From an uncultured Bacteroidales bacterium (GTDB taxonomy: Bacteria > Bacteroidota > Bacteroidia > Bacteroidales > UBA3663), in assembly GCA_905236195.1 (NCBI GenBank), contig CAJOOX010000176.1:1-11508 (forward strand): DNA of 11,508 nt. The letters run 5' to 3'. Position numbers and translations under genes: made by a program. Below are positions 1 through 7,800 of this stretch, piece by piece (the first letter of the stretch is position 1; each line of letters starts with the position of its first letter). Under the pieces are notes generated by a model, which saw only the letters and a list, made by a program, of their open reading frames with translations, had not been told where the DNA came from and did no database searches.

Positions 1-11
1 ATTTCTGGAAA

Positions 12-929
12 TTAGCGGCCGACCGGAATATCGAGCATCCGGCAGATAATCGCCTGGCGGGCATATACGCCGTTCTGGGCCTGTTGGAAATAATAGGCTT
101 TGGGATTGTCGTCCACGTCATAGGCGATTTCGTTCACGCGGGGGAGGGGATGCAGTACTCGCAGGTTGGGTTTAGAACCTTCCAACATCGCATTCTTGAG
201 ACAATATACGTTTTTGACCTGCTCGTACTCGCGCGGGTCGCTGAACCTTTCGCGCTGGATGCGGGTCATATAGAGAATGTCCGTTTCATTGATGGCTTTC
301 TCGGTGAATTCCTCCTGCTCGTCGAAGGGCAGACTGTGGCGGCGGCAGAAGTCACGGTAGCCGTTGGGCATCCGCAGCAGCTGGGGCGCGATGAAGTGGA
401 ACCTGGGGGAGAAGAACGACATCGCCTGCACCAGGCTGTGGACCGTGCGTCCGTATTTCAGGTCACCCACCATCGTTATGTCGAGGTTGTCGAGCGTGCC
501 CTGGGTTTTCCAGATGCTGTACAGGTCGAGCAGCGTCTGCGAGGGATGCTGGTTGGCACCGTCACCAGCGTTGATGATGGGTACGTCGGTCACCTCGGAG
601 GCATAGCGGGCGGCTCCCTCCAGATAGTGGCGCATCACGATGACATCGGCATAATTGGAAACCATTTTGATGGTGTCCTTCAGCGTCTCGCCCTTCGATG
701 TGGACGACGAAGCCGGATCACTGAAGCCGATGACGCGGGCGCCGAGACGGTTGCTTGCGGTCTCAAAACTGAGGCGCGTGCGCGTCGAAGGCTCGAAAAA
801 GAGTGTGGCTACCACTTTGCCTTCCAAAAGGCGTGAGTTGGGATGGGCCTCAAAGAAGGCCGCATCGTGCAGAAGGGAGAGGATGTCCTCCTTCGTGAAA
901 TCTGAAACGGAAATGAAATTATGGTCCAT
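12..929 (-). CDS. pyrB: Aspartate carbamoyltransferase catalytic subunit
   Basis: PyrB joins carbamoyl phosphate and L-aspartate to make N-carbamoyl-aspartate, the committed step of cytosolic pyrimidine synthesis. The 305-residue product is close to the usual length of about 305-310. Visible signatures are the carbamoyl-phosphate loop STRTR (48-52) in FFEPSTRTRLSFETA, the SSSTSKGE loop (74-81), GDGANQHPSQTLLDLY (123-138) with the conserved His128, RIQRER (223-228) and HPLPR (260-264). The order and wording resemble the E. coli-type enzyme that works with a PyrI regulatory subunit. By family precedent pyrI would follow, beyond the left edge of the window. I chose ATG at 929 over an in-frame TTG at 938, because ATG gives the family-typical MDHNFISVSDF start and a short leader after the -7 box at 948-955. 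The gene is divergent from thrS. Confidence 0.97.
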   Translation of the reverse strand: MDHNFISVSDFTKEDILSLLHDAAFFEAHPNSRLLEGKVVATLFFEPSTRTRLSFETASNRLGARVIGFSDPASSSTSKGETLKDTIKMVSNYADVIVMRHYLEGAARYASEVTDVPIINAGDGANQHPSQTLLDLYSIWKTQGTLDNLDITMVGDLKYGRTVHSLVQAMSFFSPRFHFIAPQLLRMPNGYRDFCRRHSLPFDEQEEFTEKAINETDILYMTRIQRERFSDPREYEQVKNVYCLKNAMLEGSKPNLRVLHPLPRVNEIAYDVDDNPKAYYFQQAQNGVYARQAIICRMLDIPVGR

Positions 930-947
930 AGAATTCAATTATCGTGC

Positions 948-976
948 CAAAGATACAGCTTTTTGCTTAAATAAAC
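948..976 (-). promoter_or_regulatory. Probable pyrB promoter (Bacteroidetes -7 box)
   Basis: Read on the minus strand, positions 955-948 spell TATCTTTG, a perfect match to the Bacteroidetes housekeeping -7 element TAnnTTTG. About 18-20 bases upstream lies only a GTTTAT (976-971), so the -33 element is weak. Transcription would start near 941-943, leaving a leader of about a dozen bases before the ATG at 929. Confidence 0.65.
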
Positions 977-1000
977 GGCAGAGCAGGGCGGAAATTTACA

Positions 1001-1028
1001 TTTTTTTGTGTTTTTTTGTGTTTTTGTG
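1001..1028 (+). repeat. Short T-rich 10-bp tandem repeat
   Basis: Two exact copies of TTTTTTTGTG (1001-1010 and 1011-1020) are followed by a shortened third, TTTTTGTG (1021-1028). The repeat lies in the divergent pyrB-thrS spacer, just upstream of the thrS -7 box. It offers several overlapping TTTG words that could act as -33 elements, and it may vary in length by slippage. Confidence 0.7.
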
Positions 1029-1058
1029 CCGATATGTGAAATTTTTATAGTATCTTTG
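1023..1058 (+). promoter_or_regulatory. Probable promoter of the thrS-infC-rpmI-rplT operon
   Basis: TATCTTTG at 1051-1058 matches the Bacteroidetes -7 box TAnnTTTG. The nearest TTTG words are in the T-rich repeat; the last is at 1023-1026. That spacing of 24 bases is longer than the usual 19-21, so the -33 contact is uncertain. The start point would be near 1065, giving a leader of about 80 bases before thrS. Confidence 0.6.
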
Positions 1059-1088
1059 CGCCGTCTTTTTGTCAATTTCCCCGTTGTA

Positions 1089-1109
1089 AGGAGGTGGCAT
1101 CAGACTCCT
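1089..1109 (+). promoter_or_regulatory. Small hairpin with an AGGAGG word in the thrS leader
   Basis: AGGAG (1089-1093) can pair with CTCCT (1105-1109) around an 11-base loop. The left arm reads AAGGAGGTG, an excellent complement to the 16S rRNA tail, yet it lies about 55 bases before the thrS ATG and no ATG follows at a useful distance. It may be a structured or ribosome-contacting leader element. The stem is short, so function is inferred only. Confidence 0.3.
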
Positions 1110-1147
1110 ATTTATTATAAACAAATTCAATTGAAAGTTGTAATTCA

Positions 1148-3103
1148 ATGATCAAAATCACCTTTCCTGACCAGAGCGTCAAGGAATTTGAGGGCGGCGT
1201 AACGCCCTACGCAGTGGCCGAGTCAATCAGCCCGCGCTTAGCACAGGATGTGCTTGTAGCCAAAGTGAACGACGAAATGTGGGATCTGTCGCGTCCTATC
1301 GAAAGCGATGCGAAGATTGAACTCTTCAAGTGGGATAGCGACGAGGGCAAGCACGCCTTCTGGCACACATCCGCCCACCTGCTGGCCGAGGCCCTCCAGG
1401 AACTCTATCCTGGCATCCAGTTCGGATTCGGTCCCGCAGTGGAAAACGGATTCTTCTACGACGTGATGCCCGCCAATGGTGTGGCTATCTCCGAGAACGA
1501 TTTCCCCAAGATAGAAGCCAAGATGATGGAACTTGCCCGTCAGGACGAGAAACTGATCCGCCGCGAGGTTTCCAAAGCCGATGCATTGTCCGAATTCAAG
1601 GCTGCCGGCCAGACCTACAAGTGCGAGCATATCGACCAGGATCTCGAGGACGGCACCATCTCGACCTATACCCAGGGTAAGTTCACCGACCTCTGCCGAG
1701 GCCCCCATATCCCCTCTACTGGTATCATCAAAGCCGTCAAGATTACCAATGTGGCAGGCGCTTTCTGGCGCGGCGATGCCAAGCGCGAACAGATGACGCG
1801 CATCTACGGCATCACCTTCCCCAAGAAGAAGCTACTCGACGAATACCTCGTCATGATCGAGGAAGCCAAGAAACGCGACCACCGCAAGATCGGCAAGGAG
1901 ATGGAACTCTTCATGTTCTCCGACCGCGTGGGCAAGGGTCTCCCCATCTGGCTGCCCAAGGGAACGGACATGCGTCTGCGTCTGCAGGACCTGCTGCGCC
2001 GTCTCATGAAGCCCTACAACTATCAGGAGGTCATTACGCCCGGCATCGGTTCGAAACAGCTCTACGTCACTTCCGGCCACTGGGCCCACTACGGCAAGGA
2101 TGCCTTCCAGCCCATCCAGACTCCCGAGGAGGGTGAGGAATATATGCTCAAGCCCATGAACTGTCCTCACCATTGCGAGATATACGCTTCCAAGCCCCGT
2201 TCCTACAGGGAACTCCCCCTGCGCATCTGCGAGTTCGGTACGGTGTTCCGCTATGAGAAGAGCGGCGAGCTTCACGGTCTGACCCGAGTGCGCACCTTCA
2301 CGCAGGACGATGCCCACATCTTTGTGCGCCGCGACCAGGTGAAGAAGGAGTTCGAAAATGTGATTGACATCATCCAGGCGGTGTTCCGGATTTTCAAGTT
2401 CGAGAACTATGAGGCACAGATTTCCCTGCGCGATCCTGCCGACAAGGAGAAATACATCGGCAGCGATGAGATTTGGGAGGAGAGCCAGAATGCCATCCGC
2501 GAGGCTTGCCGCGAGAAAGGCATGCAGACCCGCGAGGAAATCGGCGAAGCCGCATTCTACGGACCCAAACTCGACTTCATGGTCAAGGACGCCATCGGAC
2601 GCCGCTGGCAGCTCGGAACCATCCAGGTCGATTACAACCTGCCCCAGCGCTTCAAACTCGAATACACCACCGACGACAACTCGAAAGAGACGCCCGTGAT
2701 GATTCACCGTGCACCCTTCGGTTCGATGGAGCGCTTTGTGGCCGTCCTGCTCGAGCATACCGCCGGCAAACTGCCCCTCTGGCTCACTCCCGACCAGGTG
2801 GCCATCCTGCCCATTTCCGAGAAGTTCAACGACTATGCCGAAAGCGTGCGTAAAGAGTTGGACAAGAGCGGAATCCGCGCCTTCATCGACGACCGCAACG
2901 AAAAAATCGGGCGTAAGATTCGCGACAATGAGCTCAAAAAAGTGCCTTATATGTTAATTGTAGGTGACAAAGAGCAACAAAATGGCGAAGTTTCCATCAG
3001 AAAACAGGGCGCAGGTGATGAAGGTTCGAAAAAAATCGCTATCTTTGCAGCCGATTTGGTTCAGGAAGTCGAGAATCAGATTAACAACTCAACCGCTAAT
3101 TAA
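1148..3103 (+). CDS. thrS: Threonyl-tRNA synthetase
   Basis: ThrS charges tRNA-Thr with threonine in the cytosol and removes mischarged serine. The 651-residue protein is full length (E. coli about 642). Domains in order are TGS (about 1-61), the editing domain with H73xxxH77 and C183xxxH187 (DLCRGPH), the class II catalytic core (about 245-540) and the anticodon-binding domain (about 545-645). The core shows motif 2 FRYEKSGELHGLTRVR from 367, zinc ligands C339 (MNCPHH), H390 (DDAHIF) and H520 (IHRAPFG), and motif 3 GSMERF (525-530). The ATG at 1148 gives the usual MIKITFPDQS start behind an A-rich stretch. It heads the translation operon; its TAA shares one base with the infC ATG. The last 170 bases are clearly more AT-rich than the rest and contain a promoter-like box. 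Confidence 0.98.
   Translation: MIKITFPDQSVKEFEGGVTPYAVAESISPRLAQDVLVAKVNDEMWDLSRPIESDAKIELFKWDSDEGKHAFWHTSAHLLAEALQELYPGIQFGFGPAVENGFFYDVMPANGVAISENDFPKIEAKMMELARQDEKLIRREVSKADALSEFKAAGQTYKCEHIDQDLEDGTISTYTQGKFTDLCRGPHIPSTGIIKAVKITNVAGAFWRGDAKREQMTRIYGITFPKKKLLDEYLVMIEEAKKRDHRKIGKEMELFMFSDRVGKGLPIWLPKGTDMRLRLQDLLRRLMKPYNYQEVITPGIGSKQLYVTSGHWAHYGKDAFQPIQTPEEGEEYMLKPMNCPHHCEIYASKPRSYRELPLRICEFGTVFRYEKSGELHGLTRVRTFTQDDAHIFVRRDQVKKEFENVIDIIQAVFRIFKFENYEAQISLRDPADKEKYIGSDEIWEESQNAIREACREKGMQTREEIGEAAFYGPKLDFMVKDAIGRRWQLGTIQVDYNLPQRFKLEYTTDDNSKETPVMIHRAPFGSMERFVAVLLEHTAGKLPLWLTPDQVAILPISEKFNDYAESVRKELDKSGIRAFIDDRNEKIGRKIRDNELKKVPYMLIVGDKEQQNGEVSIRKQGAGDEGSKKIAIFAADLVQEVENQINNSTAN
3040..3047 (+). 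promoter_or_regulatory. Possible internal promoter for infC-rpmI-rplT inside thrS
   Basis: TATCTTTG occurs in the 3' end of thrS, about 55 bases before the infC ATG, in a local AT-rich stretch. It is a perfect -7 box and is followed by GCAG, as at 4764-4774. No good TTTG lies 19-21 bases upstream, which lowers confidence. Ile-Phe codons can produce the word by chance. Confidence 0.35.
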
Positions 3104-3816
3104 TGGCTAACAACAACCATTCAAAAGGAGGAAAAGGCATCTATCGCCCGAAACCTCAGGGTCCGAAACTGCAACAGAGAAGGGACGAACGCGACAACCG
3201 CGGCAAGGAGAAAGACCAGCATCGCGTCAACGAGCAGATTAACGACGTCGATAAAGTCCGCCTCACGGGTGACAACGTAACACCCGGAATTTATTCTATC
3301 GGGGAAGCCTTGCGCATCGCCGAACGGCAGGAATTGGATCTCGTAGAGATCGCCGCCCAGGCCAATCCGCCCGTGTGCCGCGTCATCGACTATCAGAAAT
3401 TCTGCTATCAGCAGAAGAAGAAGGCCAAGGAGATTAAGGCCAAGGCCGCCAAGATAGTCGTCAAGGAAATCCGTTTCGGACCACAGACCGACGACCACGA
3501 TTTCAATTTCAAGCTCCGCCACGCAATGGACTTCCTCGCCGACGGTGCCAAGGTCAAGGCCTACGTCTTCTTCCGCGGACGTTCCATCCTCTTCAAGGAA
3601 CAGGGCGAGGCCATCCTCAATCGCTTTGTCGAAGAACTGGTTGATTACGGCAAACTCGAAGGCAAACCCGTGCTCGAGGGTAAACGCATGATCATCATGC
3701 TCCAGCCCAAACCCGGAGCACAGAAGCCCAAGCGTACCGCCGAACAGGCTGCCGAGGATGCAGCAATGGCCGCCCGTGAGGCCGCCGAGCTGGCTGAGGA
3801 CGCTGCCGACGAATAA
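3103..3816 (+). CDS. infC: Translation initiation factor IF-3
   Basis: IF-3 binds the 30S subunit, prevents premature 50S joining and checks start-codon pairing. Of the 237 residues, about 41-205 hold the conserved two-domain factor: HRVNEQINDVDKVRL starts the N domain, VEIAAQANPPVCRVIDYQKF closes it, a Lys/Ala-rich linker follows (KKKAKEIKAKAAK), and KEIRFGPQTDDHD to MIIMLQPKP forms the C domain. The protein is longer than the 180-residue E. coli factor in two places: a basic, Asn/Lys/Arg-rich N-terminal extension of about 40 residues, and a C-terminal tail (about 206-237) that turns into an Ala/Glu/Asp repeat-like stretch. Start and stop of adjacent genes overlap as TAATG, implying translational coupling to thrS. 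Unlike many infC genes it starts with ATG, so the classic autoregulation through an AUU start is not visible. Confidence 0.97.
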   Translation: MANNNHSKGGKGIYRPKPQGPKLQQRRDERDNRGKEKDQHRVNEQINDVDKVRLTGDNVTPGIYSIGEALRIAERQELDLVEIAAQANPPVCRVIDYQKFCYQQKKKAKEIKAKAAKIVVKEIRFGPQTDDHDFNFKLRHAMDFLADGAKVKAYVFFRGRSILFKEQGEAILNRFVEELVDYGKLEGKPVLEGKRMIIMLQPKPGAQKPKRTAEQAAEDAAMAAREAAELAEDAADE

Positions 3817-3826
3817 TCCGAAAAAA

Positions 3827-3859
3827 GGCACAGGAGCCACACTACCGACGCTCCCTGCC
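3827..3859 (+). promoter_or_regulatory. Hairpin in the infC-rpmI spacer, possible ribosomal-protein leader
   Basis: GGCA (3827-3830) pairs with TGCC (3856-3859), and after a small internal loop GGAGC (3833-3837) pairs with GCTCC (3850-3854) around a 12-base loop. It lies between the infC stop and the rpmI start, followed by an AT-rich run to the ATG. Operons of this type are autoregulated by L20 in other phyla, so a leader role is plausible. No poly-T follows, so it is not an intrinsic terminator. Confidence 0.4.
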
Positions 3860-3893
3860 GCTATTATTAACTATATATTTAATTCATTTACAA

Positions 3894-4091
3894 ATGCCTA
3901 AAGTTAAGACTAATTCCGGTGCCAAAAAAAGATTCGCTCTTACCGGATCAGGTAAAATCAAGAGAAAGCATGCTTACAAGAGCCACATCTTGACGAAGAA
4001 GACCAAGAAGCAGAAGCGTACTCTCACTGCATTTGCCATCCTCGACAATGCAAACAAGAAGAACGTTCGCGAATTGCTCTGCCTGCGTTAA
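3894..4091 (+). CDS. rpmI: 50S ribosomal protein bL35
   Basis: This is a small basic component of the large ribosomal subunit. The 65 residues match the family length of 64-66. The MPKVKTNSGAKKRF start is diagnostic and is followed by the conserved TGSGKIKRKHAYKSHIL and the Lys-rich KKTKKQKR stretch. The ATG at 3894 follows an AT-rich spacer with no Shine-Dalgarno motif, as is usual in this phylum. It lies between infC and rplT in the standard infC-rpmI-rplT order, 77 bases after infC. A hairpin upstream (3827-3859) may tune its expression. Confidence 0.98.
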   Translation: MPKVKTNSGAKKRFALTGSGKIKRKHAYKSHILTKKTKKQKRTLTAFAILDNANKKNVRELLCLR

Positions 4092-4134
4092 AATCTCTCT
4101 CACCTAAGTTATTTCTCCAAACATTAACAGGACA

Positions 4135-4168
4135 ACCGCTCCGAAAGTTCAGCTCCGGCTGACGCGGT
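4135..4168 (+). promoter_or_regulatory. Hairpin with UNCG tetraloop before rplT, candidate L20-type leader
   Basis: TCAGC (4149-4153) and GCTGA (4158-4162) form a perfect stem closed by a TCCG loop, a UNCG-class tetraloop with a C-G closing pair. An outer stem ACCGC (4135-4139) with GCGGT (4164-4168) encloses it, with nine unpaired bases on the left and one on the right. The asymmetric two-stem design 20 bases before the rplT ATG suggests a protein-binding RNA element. L20 autoregulation is known in other phyla; here it is inferred. Confidence 0.45.
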
Positions 4169-4189
4169 AACCACAAAACATTTTTAAGT

Positions 4190-4534
4190 ATGCCAAGATC
4201 GGTAAATCACGTAGCGTCGCGTAACAGACGCAAGAAGATCCTCCATTTGACGAGAGGTTATTTCGGTGCCCGCAAGAATGTGTGGACCGTTGCTAAAAAC
4301 ACATGGGAAAAAGGTTTGACGTATGCATTCCGCGATCGTCGTGACAAGAAGCACAACTTCCGTGCTCTCTGGATCACCCGTATCAACGCTGCAGCCCGTC
4401 TCGAGGGCCTTTCCTACTCTCAGCTCATGGGCAAGCTTCACGCTGCCGGTATCGATATCAACCGCAAGGTCCTCGCCGACCTCGGAATGAATCATCCCGA
4501 AGCTTTCAAAGCAATTGTTGACAAGGTGAAGTAA
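4190..4534 (+). CDS. rplT: 50S ribosomal protein bL20
   Basis: L20 binds 23S rRNA directly and is needed early in large-subunit assembly. The 114 residues are close to the usual 115-120. Conserved features are MPRSVNHVASRNRRKKIL, the RGYFGARKNVWTVAKN helix, AFRDRRDKKHNFRALWITRINAAAR and the C-terminal domain LSYSQLMGKLHAAGIDINRK. In other bacteria the C-terminal domain also binds its own mRNA. Here it is the last gene of the thrS-infC-rpmI-rplT operon, preceded by a structured 98-base spacer and followed by an intrinsic terminator 28 bases after the stop. Nothing is missing or unusual. Confidence 0.98.
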   Translation: MPRSVNHVASRNRRKKILHLTRGYFGARKNVWTVAKNTWEKGLTYAFRDRRDKKHNFRALWITRINAAARLEGLSYSQLMGKLHAAGIDINRKVLADLGMNHPEAFKAIVDKVK

Positions 4535-4536
4535 CG

Positions 4537-4569
4537 GTTCACCCCGCAACATTCACTGTTCACCCCGCA
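4537..4569 (+). repeat. 12-bp direct repeat after rplT
   Basis: GTTCACCCCGCA occurs at 4537-4548 and again at 4558-4569, 21 bases apart. The second copy supplies the left arm of the terminator at 4563-4597; the first could pair with the same right arm, giving two alternative stems. Confidence 0.7.
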
Positions 4570-4597
4570 TGGCCTCCTCCGTGTGGGGCTTTTTTTT
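4563..4597 (+). terminator. Rho-independent terminator of the rplT operon
   Basis: CCCCGCA (4563-4569) pairs with TGTGGGG (4582-4588), including one G-U pair, and is followed after one C by eight T residues (4590-4597). It lies 28 bases after the rplT stop and separates the translation operon from the receptor gene. Confidence 0.88.
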
Positions 4598-4611
4598 AAG
4601 ACCCTCTAAAT

Positions 4612-4625
4612 CCCCCGTAAGGGGG
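4612..4625. repeat. C5-GTAA-G5 hairpin
   Basis: CCCCC (4612-4616), GTAA (4617-4620) and a G run (4621-4628) form a very GC-rich hairpin with a GNRA-type loop, in an otherwise AT-rich spacer. Similar C-run/G-run palindromes are scattered between genes in Bacteroidales, so it may be a dispersed intergenic palindrome. No poly-T follows on the plus strand. Confidence 0.45.
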
Positions 4626-4676
4626 GGGAGCTTTCCCAAGTGGCACCGCACCGATTAACTCCGTCTTCTTGTAAAT

Positions 4677-4738
4677 CTGTTAAAATTTTAACAGTTTTCA
4701 CGACGAATTTGTTAAAAGGGAAATTTAAACAATTTAAC
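4677..4738. promoter_or_regulatory. 18-bp perfect palindrome with extra half-sites, possible operator
   Basis: CTGTTAAAATTTTAACAG (4677-4694) is a perfect 18-bp palindrome. The half-site GTTAAA recurs forward at 4711-4716 and reversed (TTTAAC) at 4733-4738, ending just before the -33 box of the receptor promoter. The palindrome centre lies about 92 bases upstream of the expected start point and the second site about 65, positions suited to an upstream regulator. The binding protein cannot be named. Confidence 0.45.
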
Positions 4739-4740
4739 GC

Positions 4741-4771
4741 TTTGCCAAGTGCCTGAAACCTGCTATCTTTG
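4741..4771 (+). promoter_or_regulatory. Promoter of the receptor-lipoprotein operon
   Basis: TTTG at 4741-4744 and TATCTTTG at 4764-4771 are separated by 19 bases, a textbook Bacteroidetes sigma-70-type promoter. Transcription should start near 4778, leaving a leader of about 87 bases with a GGGATCCC palindrome (4787-4794) and an AT-rich inverted repeat (4801-4818). The ATG at 4865 is preceded by an A-rich run instead of a Shine-Dalgarno motif. Confidence 0.85.
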
Positions 4772-4864
4772 CAGAGTAAATGCAGGGGGGATCCCTTCTG
4801 TTTTTATTAAAATAAAAAAGAATCAAAGGTTTCAATTTTATTTCATAACTAATCAATCAACAAA

Positions 4865-7800
4865 ATGAAGAAGTCATTATTGACATTGCTTGTGATGCTC
4901 CTGACAGTCACTATGTCATGGGCACAGATTACTACGTCTGCCATAGCAGGTAAGGTAACCGATGCACAAGGCGAACTCATCGGAGCCAACGTTGTGGCTA
5001 CGCACGTTCCCTCGGGCACGAAGTACGGCACCATCACCAATGACAAGGGTCGTTTCTCGATCCAGGGTATGCGTGTCGGCGGTCCCTACACCGTAGTTAT
5101 CTCTTACGTAGGCGCTGAGCCTAAGACTTTCAACAACATCAACCTTGAACTCGGCGAGACGTTTGATCTCTCGTGCAATCTCGAGGAGAGTGCCGCCCTG
5201 CTTGAGGAGGCCGTTGTTGTCGGTACAGCGTCCAAGTTCACTACCCAGAAGACCGGCGCTGTGACCAACATTTCGGCAGCGCAAATCACCTCGCTGCCCA
5301 CCATCACCCGCAGCATCACCGACTATACCCGCCTCTCTCCCTACGGCGGCAACGGTATGACCTTCGGCGGAACCGACGGCCGTACGGGCAATTTCTCGGT
5401 CGATGGTGCCAACTTCAACAATAACTTCGGCCTGAACGACGGTCTCCCCGGCGGCGGCAATCCTATCTCTATCGATGCCATCGAGGAGATGCAGCTTGTC
5501 GTTTCTCCCTTCGACGTGCGTCAGACCAACTTCCTGGGCGGTGCTGTCAATGCCATCACCAAATCGGGTACCAACACCTTCAAGGGTTCGGCCTACGTCT
5601 TCCACCGCAATGAGAACATGCGAGGCGACGCCATCGAGCGCGAGACCATCAACGGCGCCCGTCAGAAGGACTCACAGACCACTTGGGGCTTCACTCTGGG
5701 CGGTCCTATCCTGAAGAACAAACTCTTCTTCTTTGCCAATGCCGAGTGGCAGCGAACTCCCACCGTTCCCCAGCGCTGGCGCGGTTCTGAAAACGGAGTG
5801 GCCGATGCCAACAACTACATCTCGCGCACCACTCTGGCCGACCTTGAGACGGTCAAGAATCACGTGGCCGACCGTTATAACTATGATGCAGGTTCCTACA
5901 CCGCTTTCCCCGCCAACGAGGAGAACTACAAGTTCCTGATCCGTCTCGACTGGAATATCACCGACAAGCATCATCTGGCCGTACGCTACAACCAGACCAA
6001 GAATACCCGCTGGTCGGCTCCCAATGCCTCTTCAATGGACGGCGGCACGCGCATGAGCGGCTCGCGTACCTCTCAGTATTCAATGGCCTTCGCCAACAAT
6101 ATGTATTCCCAGGACAACATCGTCAAGTCGTTCACAGCCGACCTCAACAGCCGCTTCTCCGACAAGTTGTCCAACCAGTTGCTCTTCACCTATTCCAAGC
6201 TGGACGATATCCGCGGTACGAACTCGTCCGAGTTCCCCCACATCGACATCCTCGACGGCGACATCACCGGCGGTGATCCCGAGAATATCTACATGTCGCT
6301 CGGCTACGAGCTCTTCACCTGGAACAATGCGGTTCACAACACCGTCTGGAACATCAAGGACGATGCCACCTACTACTTCGGTTCCCACAAACTGATGGCC
6401 GGCGTGGTGTTCGAACACCAGATGGCCGACAACCAGTACATGCGCAACGGCTCGGGCTACTACCGCTACAAGAGCCTCTCCGACTTCCTCACGGGTGCTA
6501 CTCCCGAAATCGTCTGCCTCACCTATGGTTATAACGGCGAGACGAGCCCCGCAGCACGCGTCACCTTCAACCGCCCCGGCATCTATGCCCAGGATGAGTG
6601 GGATATCACCGACCGCGTCAAGCTGACCTACGGTCTGCGCTTCGACTGGCTCCTCTTCGACAACGACGACCTGATCACCAACGGCGTGCGTTACACCGAC
6701 GAGAATGGTCAGGAGGTGCGTTCCGGTATCCTCGGCCGCGACTATTACGACGGCAACGGCAATCTCCGTTACATCGACACCGGCAAGTGGCCCGACAACA
6801 GCGTCACCATTTCTCCCCGCGTGGGTGTGACCTGGGATGTCTTTGGCGACAAGACCCTCAAGGTGCGCGGCGGTACGGGTCTCTTTGCAGGCCGTCTGCC
6901 CCTCGTGTTCTTCACCAACATGCCCACCAACGGCGGTCTGGTTCAGTATCAGGCACAGCTCAATGCCAGCAAGGTTGATATGACCAAGTTCAACGGCGGT
7001 CTCGTGACGGATGCCAACGGCTATCCCACGGCACAGGCCCTTCAGGACTTCATCACCACCCAGTTCAATCTTCCCACAACCGTAACACCGGCCTCCGGAG
7101 CTGTTCCCAGCAGTATTTCTGCTGTCGATCCCGGCTTCAAGATGCCTCAGGTGTGGAAGACCTCGGTGGCAGTTGACTATCAGTTCCCCGTTGACTTCCC
7201 GTTCTCTGTGACGGCCGAAGGTATCTTCAACAAGACCGTCAACGACGTTTGCATCAGCGACTGGAGCATTCCTTCGGTAGGCGGTTTCGCACGTTTCAAC
7301 GGTGCCGACAACCGTCCTCTCTACCACAACGGTTTCCGCGAGGGCAGAACCAAGGCCTTCATGCTTGAGAACACCTCCAAGGGCTACGGCTGGATGGCCA
7401 GCGTAGAGCTGAACATGAAGCCCGCCGACTGGATTTCCATCTATGGCGCCTATACGCACACGGTAAAGAAGGAGATTACCTCCATGCCCGGTTCGGCTGC
7501 CGAGTCCGCCTTCACCTATGTGCCCACCGTCGAGGGTCCCAACAACATCCGTCTGCACAACGCGCTCAACGTGACACCCGACCGTTTCGTTGTCGATGCC
7601 ACCATCCACGACAAGGCCAACAACCACTACTCGTTCATCTACGAGACCTGGCGCGGCGGCTACAAGTACTCCTACATGCTCACCAACGACATGAACAACG
7701 ACGGATATTCCTATGATGCCGTCTATATTCCCACCGACAACGAAGTGGGCGTCGGTACAGGCGAATTCCGTTTCGTGAGCCAGGACGACCTCGACCGCTA

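Noticed and set aside
930..938. Upstream TTG start for pyrB at 938
   Set aside because: It adds only MNS ahead of the family-typical MDHNF start and leaves almost no leader after the -7 box.
1081..1147. Leader peptide or T-box controlling thrS
   Set aside because: No short open frame with threonine codons follows AAGGAGG, and the leader is too short and lacks T-box landmarks.
4612..4628. Second terminator after rplT
   Set aside because: The C5/G5 hairpin has no T-tract after it on the plus strand, and a good terminator already lies just upstream.
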